Of a stretch of 64,000 nucleotides of DNA, positions 43,801-54,313 are shown piece after piece. The translations under genes were made by a program, and so were the position numbers. The notes below the pieces were generated by a model. The model worked only from the letters and a program-made list of their open reading frames with translations. It searched no databases and had not been told where the DNA came from. Source of the stretch: Mesodorylaimus sp. YZB2_4 (lineage: Eukaryota > Nematoda > Enoplea > Dorylaimida > Dorylaimidae); NCBI GenBank assembly GCA_030248295.1, contig JASANH010000239.1, positions 806,001-870,000 of the forward strand, read 5' to 3'. How positions within the stretch are numbered: position 1 is the first letter of the stretch; each line of letters starts with the position of its first letter.

Positions 43801-46800
43801 AAAAATTCTACACGTTTTGATTTCTCCTACGAGAGCGACATCGCCAAGGAAGGGCACTGGAACGGAGTCGTGCCACAACATTACCAATTATGGCTCAATT
43901 TCACGAATAACACGCACTACAAAGGCACGGTCAACATCACATTCACAATGGTCAAAGACAGCAATCAAATATTGATCAACTATGATCCATCCAACCATGA
44001 GGCAGCCGATGGGTATATCCTTATCGTCCCGGAATGTGCGAGAAATAAAAGCTTACCAGATGCCGTTTTCGAAGAATTCTATCCCTGCATCAATTTAGTG
44101 GCCTACTTCGACACGACGCAAATGTTACTTCTTTATATGATGTCTTTCAAGCTAAAACGAGGTTCCAGGTACATCTTGTCGATTTATAGCTTTAACAGCA
44201 AGGTGTTTGACCCAGAGAGCAATAATGGCGCTGTCGGCTTGAAGAGATCGACTGATGAACCCGGCGAAATTGCCGCCTTGACCATGTTCCAAATGCGCCT
44301 GGCTCGTTCTGTTTTTCCCTGCTTCGACCACCCTTCCTTGAAAGCCACTTTCGACCTGTGCATAGAACATTCAGAAAACATCACAGTCGCCAGCAACACA
44401 CCACCAATTAGCGAAGAAATGTCCAGCGAGGCGGACAGAGTGCACACTTGTTTCGAACGGACCCCAGTCATGTCCACTTACCTACTGGCCTTTGCTTTGA
44501 TGCAGAATTACACTTTGTTGTCTTCGCCAGTGCCTGGTCGAAATCTCACAATCCAAGTATTCTCCCCCAACAGCGCAGTTGACCAAGTTTGGTGGATTTT
44601 GAACGCGTCGGTGGCCGCCATTGAGTACATGGAACGAATAACCAATTTCAAATTCCCACTGAAACGCCTGGCCTTCATCACACCCAACAAACCAGCGGAA
44701 GACGCCATGGAAAACTTTGGTTTTATTACATTCGCTGGCCGGCTGGCAAGGGATGAAAATTACGCTGGATCGCATCGTATACTCCATCACGAAATCATTC
44801 ATCAATGGATCGGCAACGTGATGACCATTTCGGAGTGGCAGGAGGTGTGCTTGCAAGAAGGATTCACAATCTACTTGGAGTGGAAGATCACTGGCGACCT
44901 GATCGGATGGGACAAAGCTGGCGACATTGACCGTTCGACTGGGCCCTACGATCCCCGATATGGAGCCTATTACGAAAGCACACTGGACATAGTTGAATAT
45001 TGCTTCGATGGAAAACCGAAGATGTTCTTTTACACAGTGGCCACGTGGGCTGGAGCCGAAACCCTGGAACGACTAGCGGCAGAATTGGTCAGAAAACGGC
45101 CATTCGGCAATGCCAATCTGGACTTGTGGGATGAGACGCTGGAGGAAGTGACGAGAGAAAATTCCACCGCACTGAAGGGATATTTAAGAGGTGAGTGAAC
45201 GACAAATGTTGCAGAGGCACAAAAGCATTCGCTCCTTTTAGCCTGGCTGAGTCAACCTGGTCCCTTGTACTTGATCTCGCATCGAAAACCAAACACTGAC
45301 TGCATCGTCGTTCATCAAAAAATGTTACGAAACAAAAGTCTCATCGAATCACCAGCTGCTAGACCAGCGCCTGTTTTCTTATATACGTACTCTGGCAAGG
45401 AAAAAAAGTCTATGGCGGTCCTGTTGGACAAAATCCACACCGAAGTATGCGGCATAGCTGATGGTTTCTATATCATTGATCCCGATTATCACTCTTTGAC
45501 CATTAAAGCGTACGGATTGGACAATTATTTGCGTTTTTTTAATGCCTCAGCCGGCAGCGAAAAGAATTATACAGGCATAGAACGTTTAGAAATGTTAAAG
45601 ATTTGCCGTTTCCTTTTCGATAACTTGATTCCATTCGGCGAAGATCCGGACTGGAATGATGTATCTAAATGGAAGGAATTAATGGATTTAGTGAGAGCAC
45701 TTGCTCAAAGAAGGTTACAAGGACAATGCGCCTGCTGTTTGACATTCGACGATGAGTATCGCGATAATAAAACGTGCAGGCCAGCGTGGCAAGAAGGCGG
45801 CTATTGCTCATCTACGCGATTGGCCGGAGTCGTCTTTCAAAACCAGTCAATTTCATCTAATGACTCCAACGTTAGCGAATCCACTCCCAGCTCCACCATT
45901 TCGACCAACACCGCCCCCACTACAGTTCCAGTAACCACGTCAAGACGTGAAATTATTGAATCCAATTGTCGTCCCATACGAATGTGCCAAGAATACAACT
46001 GGAGCATAGTGAACAGCTACGAAGATTTGGGGTGGCAGCACGACGACGATGAACGTATAGCCCGCCAAGGCCACTGGCACGGCGTCGTGCCCAAACAATA
46101 TCACTTGTCGCTCTCCTACGATGTGCGTCAGGATCACGAGCACGCCTACGGCAGTGTGGCCATCGAATTCGCCCTGGTCTCGCCCACGTCGAGGATCGCG
46201 TTCAGCGCCCACGAAAAACTCTCCATCGAAGACATTCGAGGGCTGAGTGTTCTCGACTGCAACGAGGACAGGGAACGCAAAGAACAACAATGTTTCGTCA
46301 AATTCACTCGATTGACGCAAAATGGTGTGGCCATATTGGATTTGGGCGACACACCCCTTGAGAAGGGAGAAAAATACGTATTAATCGTCAAAAATTTCAA
46401 GCCCGAAATCAAAGATGGACGCGGGATCGAAGTGTTGGTCGATCAAGAGAGCGGATCATCGATTCTGACGACGGGCATATTCAGTGCCAGCACCGCCTTC
46501 CCCAGTTTCGACCACCCGTCATTCAAGGCCGTCTTCCATTTGTGCCTGCACCTGCTCAGCCCCCGCGGCATGTCCGCTGTGAGCAACACGCCAGGGTTGG
46601 ATGATCAAGAATCTGCGGAGAAATATTTCCGCAACGACTCTTATCCTAAGAATTCAACTCGAACTTGTTTCCAGCCGACTCCTCGTATTTCAACCCACGA
46701 ATTTAGTTTCGCCGCGTTAGTCAATTATTCGACGTCGAATGAGTCCTTCGACGGTGGACCAAGTGTCGAAATCCATTATCCAGGATCAAATAACAACTAT

Positions 46801-49800
46801 TCAAAGTGGATACTCGACGAATCAATGCAAATTATTCGATATGTTGAAAATATCACAAATTTTAAATACCCGCTGACTAAATTGAGTTTCGTCATTCAAA
46901 ATGCGAAACAATTCACCTTGTATGAACACTTTGGCTTGGTTGTATTAAATGGAAGTATTGTGCAACAAAGAAATTTCGAATCACTGGCCATTCTGAGCAA
47001 GGCAATAATTCACCAATGGATTGGGGGTGTGCTGACCACGGGCCACGCGAGCCAGATATGCCTGTACGAGAGCCTGGTCAAGTACCTCATGTGGAGAATG
47101 GGAGCAGACATTCACGAGCAGAGCCAATCTAGCATGCCTGTTGGTGGCCTGAACTTCACCAACATGCAAGAAATCGACTGCTCGAAAAACCCTCCTGATA
47201 TTTTTTACGCAATTGCCAAATTTGACAGCTACGAAACAATTAATCGGTTTTTGACGAAACTACTGGAGAAAAAAGCGTTTGGAAATGCAGACTTGGAATT
47301 GTGGGATGCGACAATGGATGAAGCGTATTCAAACAATTCTGTCATTCATCGGGGCTTTCTCAAAGATAAGTTCAGGCCTAGGATAAGTGCAGAATGAGGG
47401 CACAGGATAAAACCTGTCCCACCAACAAAAGGCGCAGTGAGCGTTTGATGCAACTTGTAGCGCGAAGGTGGCAATACTTACTGTTAGCGCTGATAAGGCA
47501 CCACCACTTAGAATGTTGCTTCTTTCAGTTAGAAAATGGAGGGGCGCCATATTTCCAGTGGTGTGGGAAATATAACCAGCATTCCTGGGTGATCGGGAAA
47601 TCCCCCCCCCCCCGTTGATGTTTCAGCGGCATGCATAGTCGCGAGACTTGCCTTCTCCCCTAGTCGTAGTTTCTTAATCAAAAAACTTCGGGATCTCATA
47701 TCTTCCGCCACCAGCACACGCAAAAAGTTGCATTCTCTTCTGTAAACTATTTTTTAGTTCCACAAAACAAAAACTGACACTCCGAAGCTTGTTCGCATGT
47801 CGGCCAGAAACAGTTTCTCTTTTTGTTTTCGTTTCATTCCATGGTTTTTTTCAAAGCTTCTTTGCGAGATCAGCATTACACAATCCAAACATTCCACTGA
47901 TATTCTCTGGTCAAACGATGAAATTTGGACGCCTGACGAAATTTGAATAAAGTCTTCAGATCATTGCATAAGTTTCTTCATTCAGAAATCAGAATCAATG
48001 ATTTCACAACTGTCTTGTTTCCCAAACTATACACAACAGTCATAAAAAAAACCGAAAATCTTGATAACATGAACAAACTTGTCATAATTTAACTCATTCG
48101 TCCAGTAAAGCCGTGAAGCAACACATGGCTATTATACTTAAGTAATCTAAGGCTCCCTGAACGCCTTTAAAACCGGTTCAGCATGCTCCGACGGGTCGAC
48201 TATCAAGCTGAAATTCAAAAAAATGGGCTTCCAAGGCCTCTTCTTGAAATGATACCTTTAGCACTCACTATTTTTGCCAAATCATTTCAAGAAGAGGCCT
48301 TGGAAGCCCATTTTTTTGAATTTCAGCTTGATGGTTGACCCGTCGGAGCATGCTGAACTGGTTTTAAAGGCGTTCAGGGAGCCTTAGATTACTTAAGTAT
48401 ATAGCCATGTAGCCATGAAGCAACATGCGCACAAGCCTTAAAGAATCAATTGAAAAGTGTCATAGGAAGCTTTGAGGCGGGAAATTCAAACATTTTACTG
48501 AAGCGTGCTTTCATAGATTGTGTATGTTTTGTGTTAGCTATGATTTTCAAAAGCATCGGCCGAAAAATTTTCACACGAGGTGTCAGAAATTAGGTTATTC
48601 AGTGTTTTAAGATTAGGAATGCTTGTTTTCGTTTTTCTGATATCGATTAGAAAGCCGGCGGCTAGAAAAAGTCGCGGCTAACAAAAAATCTTGCTGAATA
48701 TTTCGCTAAGCTATAAATAAGGGTGCTTACTCTACATTTCAGAGGTTTTACGGAACGACGAGTAATTTTTGTATAAAACGAAGCTGTCCGTGTGTGGATG
48801 CACCAGAAACTCTCGCTTTTCACCCCAGGGCCGATAATTAAAAAAAATCAGGCTCGCCGCTTTTTGGTACCCTATATCATACAAAATGGAACCTAAACGG
48901 TTATATTGCGGGCAGTTTTCAAGTGTTCACAATAAATATGATAAATGAGGAGGAGAAAGTTAAAAAAAACTTATCGTGGGTATGCATGCTTCACATGCAG
49001 ATTTTCCCTGTACATGGGGCAGATTTATAGAAGCAAAGTTTTATTTCCCTGTCAATCACCATTTCGTATCGTCTGAGCTTTTGCTCACCTGCAATGTCTT
49101 TTCTAGCTTGGTTCTTCCAGCCGAGTCCCATCTACATCACGTTCACCAGGGAGGCTGACACTGGTTGCATAACCATCCAGCAACGCGTCAAGAACGGCGC
49201 CCTCTCGATCATTTCACCCGCTAGACCGGTGCCGCTTTACGTGCACACTTCCGCGAACAAATACACGAGAAGACAAATTTTCATGGAAAACGTGGATGAA
49301 AGAGTGTGCGGGGTCGAGTTTCCCAAATATCTATTGACCACTCCCCTGGGCAAGCTGGTAGTGCCAGTGCACCTGGCCGATAATTACATCACCGCATTCA
49401 CTCCGCCCGAGTATCAGCGCATGATTGATGATTTTCAAAGTGCCATAGTGTCGTTTTGCATGGCTTTAATAGAAGATTTCTTCCCTCTGGCCGACGACAA
49501 CGCAGCCATTATCGAGTGGAAAAAGCTGCTCGATGGTATTCGATCACGTGATTTGGTACTGATGGACCCAGTCCCCCAGTGCTCTTGTTGCCTGAGATTA
49601 AATTATACATTGATGCAAAATTCGCCCGTCAACAAAGTCTGCACTTGGCGGGTTAACAGAATGTGCGCAGACTTGCGCATTTCATTCGCCATCAGCGTCA
49701 TGAAGACCCCGGGTCCAACAACTTCGACCACTCCTGGCGTCATAACCACTCGAGGTCCACCAACTCCCGCGACTGACCCTCGCGTCGCTGACATATCGAA

Positions 49801-49900
49801 GCCCCCCACTGGTAATGAGTGCAAAGGGTTCGCAGCCACCCCAGTCACCATCGGATTGGCCTCTGTGCTTGTGGCCATGCAGGCCTGCCGAAAATGGTGA
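39333..49900 (+). CDS. M1 gene 2: triple M1-aminopeptidase-like protein with two intact zinc sites (4 exons)
   Basis: Exons 39333-40836, 43142-45190, 45242-47365 and 49107-49900 join in phase 1 throughout to give about 2,156 residues. The architecture equals gene 1: signal peptide, module D, linker, module E, linker, module F, linker, then a Thr/Pro-rich stalk and hydrophobic C-terminus. Modules D (HEIAH) and E (HEIIH) keep HEXXH-X18-E; module F (KAIIH) is dead. GAMEN is GMEN in D and DAMEN in E. The catalytic Tyr position is Cys in D, E and F, so even the zinc-binding modules may be weak or altered enzymes. It is likely attached to the cell surface. Exon joining is inferred; only the last intron (AT donor) is doubtful. 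Confidence 0.78.
40889..41065 (+). repeat. tRNA-derived SINE, copy e (best preserved head)
   Basis: A box: GTCGTGGCCTAGCAGGGTAG. B box: GGTTCGACTCCC at about 40953-40964. The head ends in CACCTCGGTAAAA. The tail carries TTTCTTGGCCCTCGAGTGCA and ends around GTGAACCACATCA. The acceptor stem does not pair, so this is not a working tRNA. Confidence 0.7.
41384..41745. repeat. Dispersed repeat E, copy 2
   Basis: Matches 4880-5330: CTGACAGCC, GACACCAAAAAGTGTCTC, TGTCAGAATACTCTGACC and the terminal GGTCAATCAGGGTTTTGAC. Confidence 0.55.
43142..45190 (+). CDS. M1 gene 2 exon 2: linker with CxCC + M1 module E (zinc site intact)
   Basis: The acceptor CATTTTCAG precedes GWFTQPGPLYLVAS. The linker ends in RCSCC and CRNSRL. 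Domain I: KEGHWNGVVPQHYQLWLNF. The exopeptidase site is DAMENFG. The zinc site is HEIIH (44788-44802) with the distal Glu at 44857-44859, spacing X18. The catalytic Tyr position is Cys (YCFDGKP). It ends GYLRG at a GTGAGT donor, phase 1. Confidence 0.88.
45191..45241 (+). other. 51-bp intron between modules E and F
   Basis: GTGAGT ... CCTTTTAG, phase 1. It probably shows the ancestral intron size; the gene 1 counterpart is 3.9 kb. Confidence 0.8.
45242..47365 (+). CDS. M1 gene 2 exon 3: linker with CxCC + M1 module F (dead)
   Basis: Starts AWLSQPGPLYLIS. The linker ends in QCACC and CSSTRLA, followed by a Ser/Thr-rich stalk (about residues 190-230 of the exon) and domain I (RQGHWHGVVPKQYHLSL, nearly identical to module C). 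GAMEN is YEHFG, HEXXH is KAIIH, the distal Glu is kept in CLYES, and the Tyr position is Cys (DCSKNPP). The open frame continues to a stop at 47395-47397, but the conserved junction and phase predict splicing at 47366 (ATAAGT). Confidence 0.85.
47366..49106. other. Intron 3 of M1 gene 2, putative AT-AG intron
   Basis: Begins ATAAGTTC and ends TTTTCTAG. It holds an R1 repeat with a C-homopolymer (about 47585-47680), the long hairpin 48126-48407 and a half-copy of MITE D (48466-48500). Confidence 0.5.
48126..48407. repeat. Long near-perfect inverted repeat (arms ~127 bp, loop 27 nt)
   Basis: The left arm 48126-48253 and right arm 48281-48407 are reverse complements apart from about five positions. 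Both contain TCTAAGGCTCCCTGAACGCC and GGGCTTCCAAGGCCTCTTCT (or complements). The loop is 48254-48280. The arms match no other sequence I noticed in the window, and there is no ORF. It is a young foldback/MITE or a long hairpin RNA locus. Confidence 0.85.
49107..49900 (+). CDS. M1 gene 2 exon 4: terminal linker domain, Thr/Pro stalk, hydrophobic tail
   Basis: The acceptor TTTTCTAG precedes AWFFQPSPIYITF. The domain III-like segment aligns with exon 4 of gene 1 (GKLVVPVHL, FCMALIEDFFPL) and ends in QCSCC. Then come a stalk (TPGPTTSTTPGVITTRGPP) and a C-terminus TPVTIGLASVLVAMQACRKW, a possible GPI-attachment signal with GNECKG upstream, or a short membrane segment. Confidence 0.8.
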
Positions 49901-50760
49901 TTTCATTGGTGTCAGACTGCATCATCAAATTATTTTTAGTAGTTTTACATTGCGATCGCTAATTGGTGATCGATTGTTATGTGATCTTGGACACAAAATG
50001 TGGGCATATGTGCTTGATTATCTTTATTGGAATGATTGCTGGCTTCTGTTGGAAAATATAATTCTTGGGCACTCGGGAGTGCGCTGGTGCAATGCAGTCA
50101 CACATATTTCATACAGTACCTACTGCAGATGAGGCTTGATGCATGGGATGCAATACCACTGCGACCCCCGTGCCCCCTACAAAACAACATGGAAGACTGG
50201 GCATGCGAGATTTGAGCACGGCACCGACGTGCCAGACGCCATTAATTAATGTCACGGATTGTGCTAACAGCTCCCCCTTCAGTCTGCGGTCGATTTTCAT
50301 GGACGGCACGTAACAAGCCGAGAATCAGCAGCACATATCGGCCATCACAAGACTCTGAGTGTCGTATACCAAGAAATCAGGACGTTCCGCCCGTCCAATA
50401 AACGAAACACTCGATCACGATCTCGGCCTTGAAACCACAAGTTCGTACACTGGTACTGTAGGTGCGGATAAGGTACCCGCATCAATCCTTTCGTCTTACA
50501 CAGTCGCGTTAGTTCTGGGATGGCTGAACCACGAATTGCCATGAAACTTTTGGCTCTGTCATTTTGCGTTTTGCATTTAAAGGTACACACCCCCTTTAAC
50601 TAGTGAGTCACATTGAGCCTGCATGCGCAGGGTTCGACCTTAATTCGTTTCTGTGTGTGAGTTAGTATTCTGGAAGGAAACAAAAGTGCAATGACGTCCA
50701 ATTCGGCATTGCCGATGCCAGTAGGGCGCATAGTCGGCATGAACTGCCCGCAGACCCGTT
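49901..50760. other. Gene-free stretch after M1 gene 2
   Basis: No supported feature. The 3'UTR and polyadenylation site of M1 gene 2 should fall in its first few hundred bases, but I see no clear AATAAA there. Confidence 0.35.
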
Positions 50761-50774
50761 CTTGACGTGGCAGA

Positions 50775-53321
50775 TGCGTCTTGTTCAAATTCTAAGTTCA
50801 AATTCACAAGTTGTTCTGAATTTGAACTTAGAACAAGTTGTTAATTCAGCGAGTGGAGTCGACGATGCCTGCAATAAGCTGACTGCTGCAGTCACGTCTG
50901 TCATAGATCAGTTTGTCCCTAGACGAGTGGTCCGCACGGACAACCGTTGTCCATGGATGCAGAGTCACCTTCTGCGAACAATACGAGAAAAAAAATGCGG
51001 CGTACAAAAGATGGAAGCGTAGTGCGAATGATATTGATCGGCACCTATTTCTTAACCTTCAGCGTCAATGCAAAAAGGCTGTGCACGAAGCGAATCAAAT
51101 CTACGTTCACTGACGACCAGTCACCAAGTGCTTTCTGGTCGGCGTTTAGAAAGTTATCGCTAAAGGAGCAGTCAGTTCCCGTAGTTGTGCAAAAAAATAT
51201 GAACTGTCCTTTATTTGGCTCGTTCTCTATCTCGACTGCCTTTAACGAACATTTTGCAAGAAACTTCAATTATAGTGATTACGGCCACTTTACTCCCCGT
51301 TCTTCCACTGTTGTCGACCAGTTCGATTGATCTGTGACCAGCCTGTTTCTTGCGAACTGCGGAGACCGATTGAAAGTGCGAAGCGCACCAGGTGATGACG
51401 GCATAACCGTATCTATTTTGAAGTGCATTGCGTCGTCGATTTGTCCCGGTCTTACTGCCTTATTTAATCGATCGATCGATTCTGGCGTTTTCTCATCTGC
51501 TTGGAAAACGGTTAAGGTCCTTCCAATTCCTAAAGTTGGGGACAGAACACAAATTTGTAATTATCGACCGATATCGCTCTTGTCGGTGATTTCTAAATTA
51601 TTCGAAAAACACTTCGACCGATTGTTCCGCAAATTCATTCAGATCTCACCTGACCAGCATGGATTCTGGGAAGGACGAGGTACAAATACTGCCCTAATAT
51701 CAAAATCGCAGCAAATTTACAACTGGTTGGATAGTTCTAGCTATAACTATGTCTCGGCGATTTACTTAGATTTGGCAAAAGCATTTGATCAAATCCCCCA
51801 TTTCTCATTACTGTCCACGCTTCAAGATTATCGTCGAGTGCCAAGCAAACTTTTGATTTGACTTAACTCGTACTTGTCAAATAGATACCAGTTCGTCTCA
51901 GTCCGTAATTGTGCATCAAACGTCCTACCTGTGGTAGTGGCGTCCCACAAGGAAGTGTGCTCGGTCCAATTCTATTTATTGTTTGTATCGATCCGCTATT
52001 GACTGAGTTTAGGGTGCGATACCCGTCACTCCCTGGCCGCCTTTGCAGACGACTGTCGACTTCTTGTACCTGTCAAGAAATTTGAAGACATTGCCCGTGC
52101 CACTCAACCAGCGATCGACTTTCTTAGCTCAAAAATGTTGAACGTTGGCCTGAAATTCAATATTGGGAAAACGAAAGCAGCAATTCACAGGTTCCAACGT
52201 GGCTCATTGAAACAGTCGCCTGATCTCCGCTTAAATGGCCAGCCGATCGAAGTGGTTGATCAATACAAATACTTGGGCGTCCTTTTTTCATATGACATGA
52301 AATTTTCCACATATCAGCAAAATCGTTCGGGATTCATGTTCCATGATTGGTGCATTTAGGCGAAAATTCGGTCGCCATGTTAATTCAAAGGTTCTTGGAG
52401 TCGTCTACAAATCTTGTGTTCGAGCCAAACATGAGTACTGCGCCACATGCTGGGATCCAATTTTGGCAAATGATATCAAAGAAGTTGAACGAGCTCAATT
52501 ACTTGCTGTTCGTGCAGTGAGGTTGACTGCAGCTGATGAATTGCCTATTCGAGTTTTCCGCGCGAGCGGACTGGTGTCTGCTTGTGCGCGGCGAATGTCT
52601 GAACTCTTGTGTGGTCTGATTATTCGTGACTTCAGTGGTTATCACGTAAACGCGTGCTGTGCGGTTGCCCGTCATGTCCCACCGGTTTATTACCCGACGT
52701 CGTCATCACCGCACTCCATATGCTCGTCCAGAACCCCGTCCAGATAATGCCAATGGTTTGTTATGTAAGTAACCCGTATCATCCCCTGGCACCTTCACTA
52801 CATTCGCCACTGCTTAAATGACTGGACCGTACCATATGACAGTGCCTTGAACAGACTTGGATGGCCCCGGCTCGAAACCCAGCGAAAGCACTTAAAGTTG
52901 ATTCAGTTGTTCAAGTTTATTCACAAAATTCATGATTCCCGCCAGTATGTGAAGCTTGCGGATACTGGTCGGCGATACAGCCAGCGTTTGGTTCAGGCGC
53001 ATCAGCTTTATATTCCAGCGCATCGAACAGTCTCATATACACAGTCATTTGATTTTTTATCAGCGCATTTATGAAATCGTCTTCCCTGCAATGTAGCAAT
53101 GTGTGATCGAATTGGAAAATTTATAGCGTCGGTTCGCAAAATGACGTTTTAAGATGTTACACGTTTCCCGCTTACCTTTTCAGTTGACTTTTTTTTATTA
53201 TGACTCTTTGACATATACTAGTAATGTAACGTTACTTTATTCTATTTTGTACATGTCTTTCAGTGCTTGAGTGCAGTGTAACTGCTTCGCTGAAAGTAAA
53301 ATCAATCAATCAATCAATCAG
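50775..53321 (+). mobile_element. Decayed non-LTR retrotransposon (CR1/Jockey-like), longer copy
   Basis: A reverse transcriptase is split over several frames. Landmarks in order: RRVVRTDNRCPWM (50931-), APGDDGITVSIL and YRPISLLSVISKLFEKHFDR (51340-51861), YLDLAKAFDQIPH, then after a stop a diverged catalytic region (FADDCRLLVPV in another frame, about 52045), INIGKTKAAIHRF, QYKYLGVLFS, RRKFGRHVNSKVL and C-terminal LGWPRLETQRKHLKL. It ends in ATCA tandem units at 53301-53320, the 3' tail. Many frameshifts and stops. A different subfamily from the element at 1550. Confidence 0.85.
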
Positions 53322-54313
53322 TCTAACTGGTCAAAGAAGGTGATTTTGAAGAAAATGGATTCGAAAAACGTCGCTTTGGGAAGGGAATTTTTGCCACTAA
53401 GGCCGCCGCGAAAGGGGAAGTCGGTGATAAAATAGAGGCTCTTACTGTGGAGAATGGAAAATTGGTTCAGTATCCAATACCCAAATGCACCCCCCCCCCC
53501 CCCGACCCGACTGATCAACGAGAAAAAGAACAATCTGTTTAGCCAGATCGATGCATCGACGGAATCACCTTAGTTGGCAAGAGAAAGAAATGGTGGGAAC
53601 TCATCGACACTTGCATGAACGAGTTTGATTTCGATGCTGGTGAGAGTCTTTGCAAAATAGTGTTGAAGGGCAGTTGCACCAGGTTATCCGTGCAATGAAC
53701 AAAACAAAGGATAACAAAGGTTAGCAAGTCAGCATGACTTATACCCCATATTGTTCAGGCCTAACAGAGCTGAGGTACATAGCAAGAATACACCAGAGCC
53801 AGGTATCGTTATCATGGCGCATGAACTAAATCTTATATACCCACCAGTTGTCGCAACTACGCCGTAATGACCTTTCCTTCTTCTCAGTGAATCATCACAT
53901 CACTTTTCAGCTCAGTAATCTCTCACGGAGCTTCCTGAAACAATCCTTCCCACACCTACATTCTAGCGCACTCTCTGCTTCGAACCCAAACAGATTTTTC
54001 TATCGACATTCCATTCTCTTCTGCGCTTAATTGCGCCAAACGATATTTTAGTGTGCAGCAAACGACTGGCGAAAATCAGCTGTGTTCTCTTCTGCGGGTA
54101 AACATTGCTGCAGATTCCCAGCCGTCGTCTCTCTTTTGATGAAACCAAGCAGTCTGGCCCAGTGAAGATACTGCGAGCTTACGATTAGTGCAGCGCGTTA
54201 ATTCCATTCTCTACCAAGAACGGCAATCGCGAGTCAACGTGTATGTTTTCTCATCGTAAGCAAGGTGAGGTTGCCCGGGAATCGTAAGGCTCGAACAACC
54301 AAGAGACACACCC
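53322..54313. other. Gene-free stretch with a C-homopolymer
   Basis: A run of about 14 C sits at 53491-53504. Short open frames on the plus strand (for example one with GITLVGKRKKWWELIDTC near 53555) may be gene remnants, but I cannot assign them. Confidence 0.35.
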
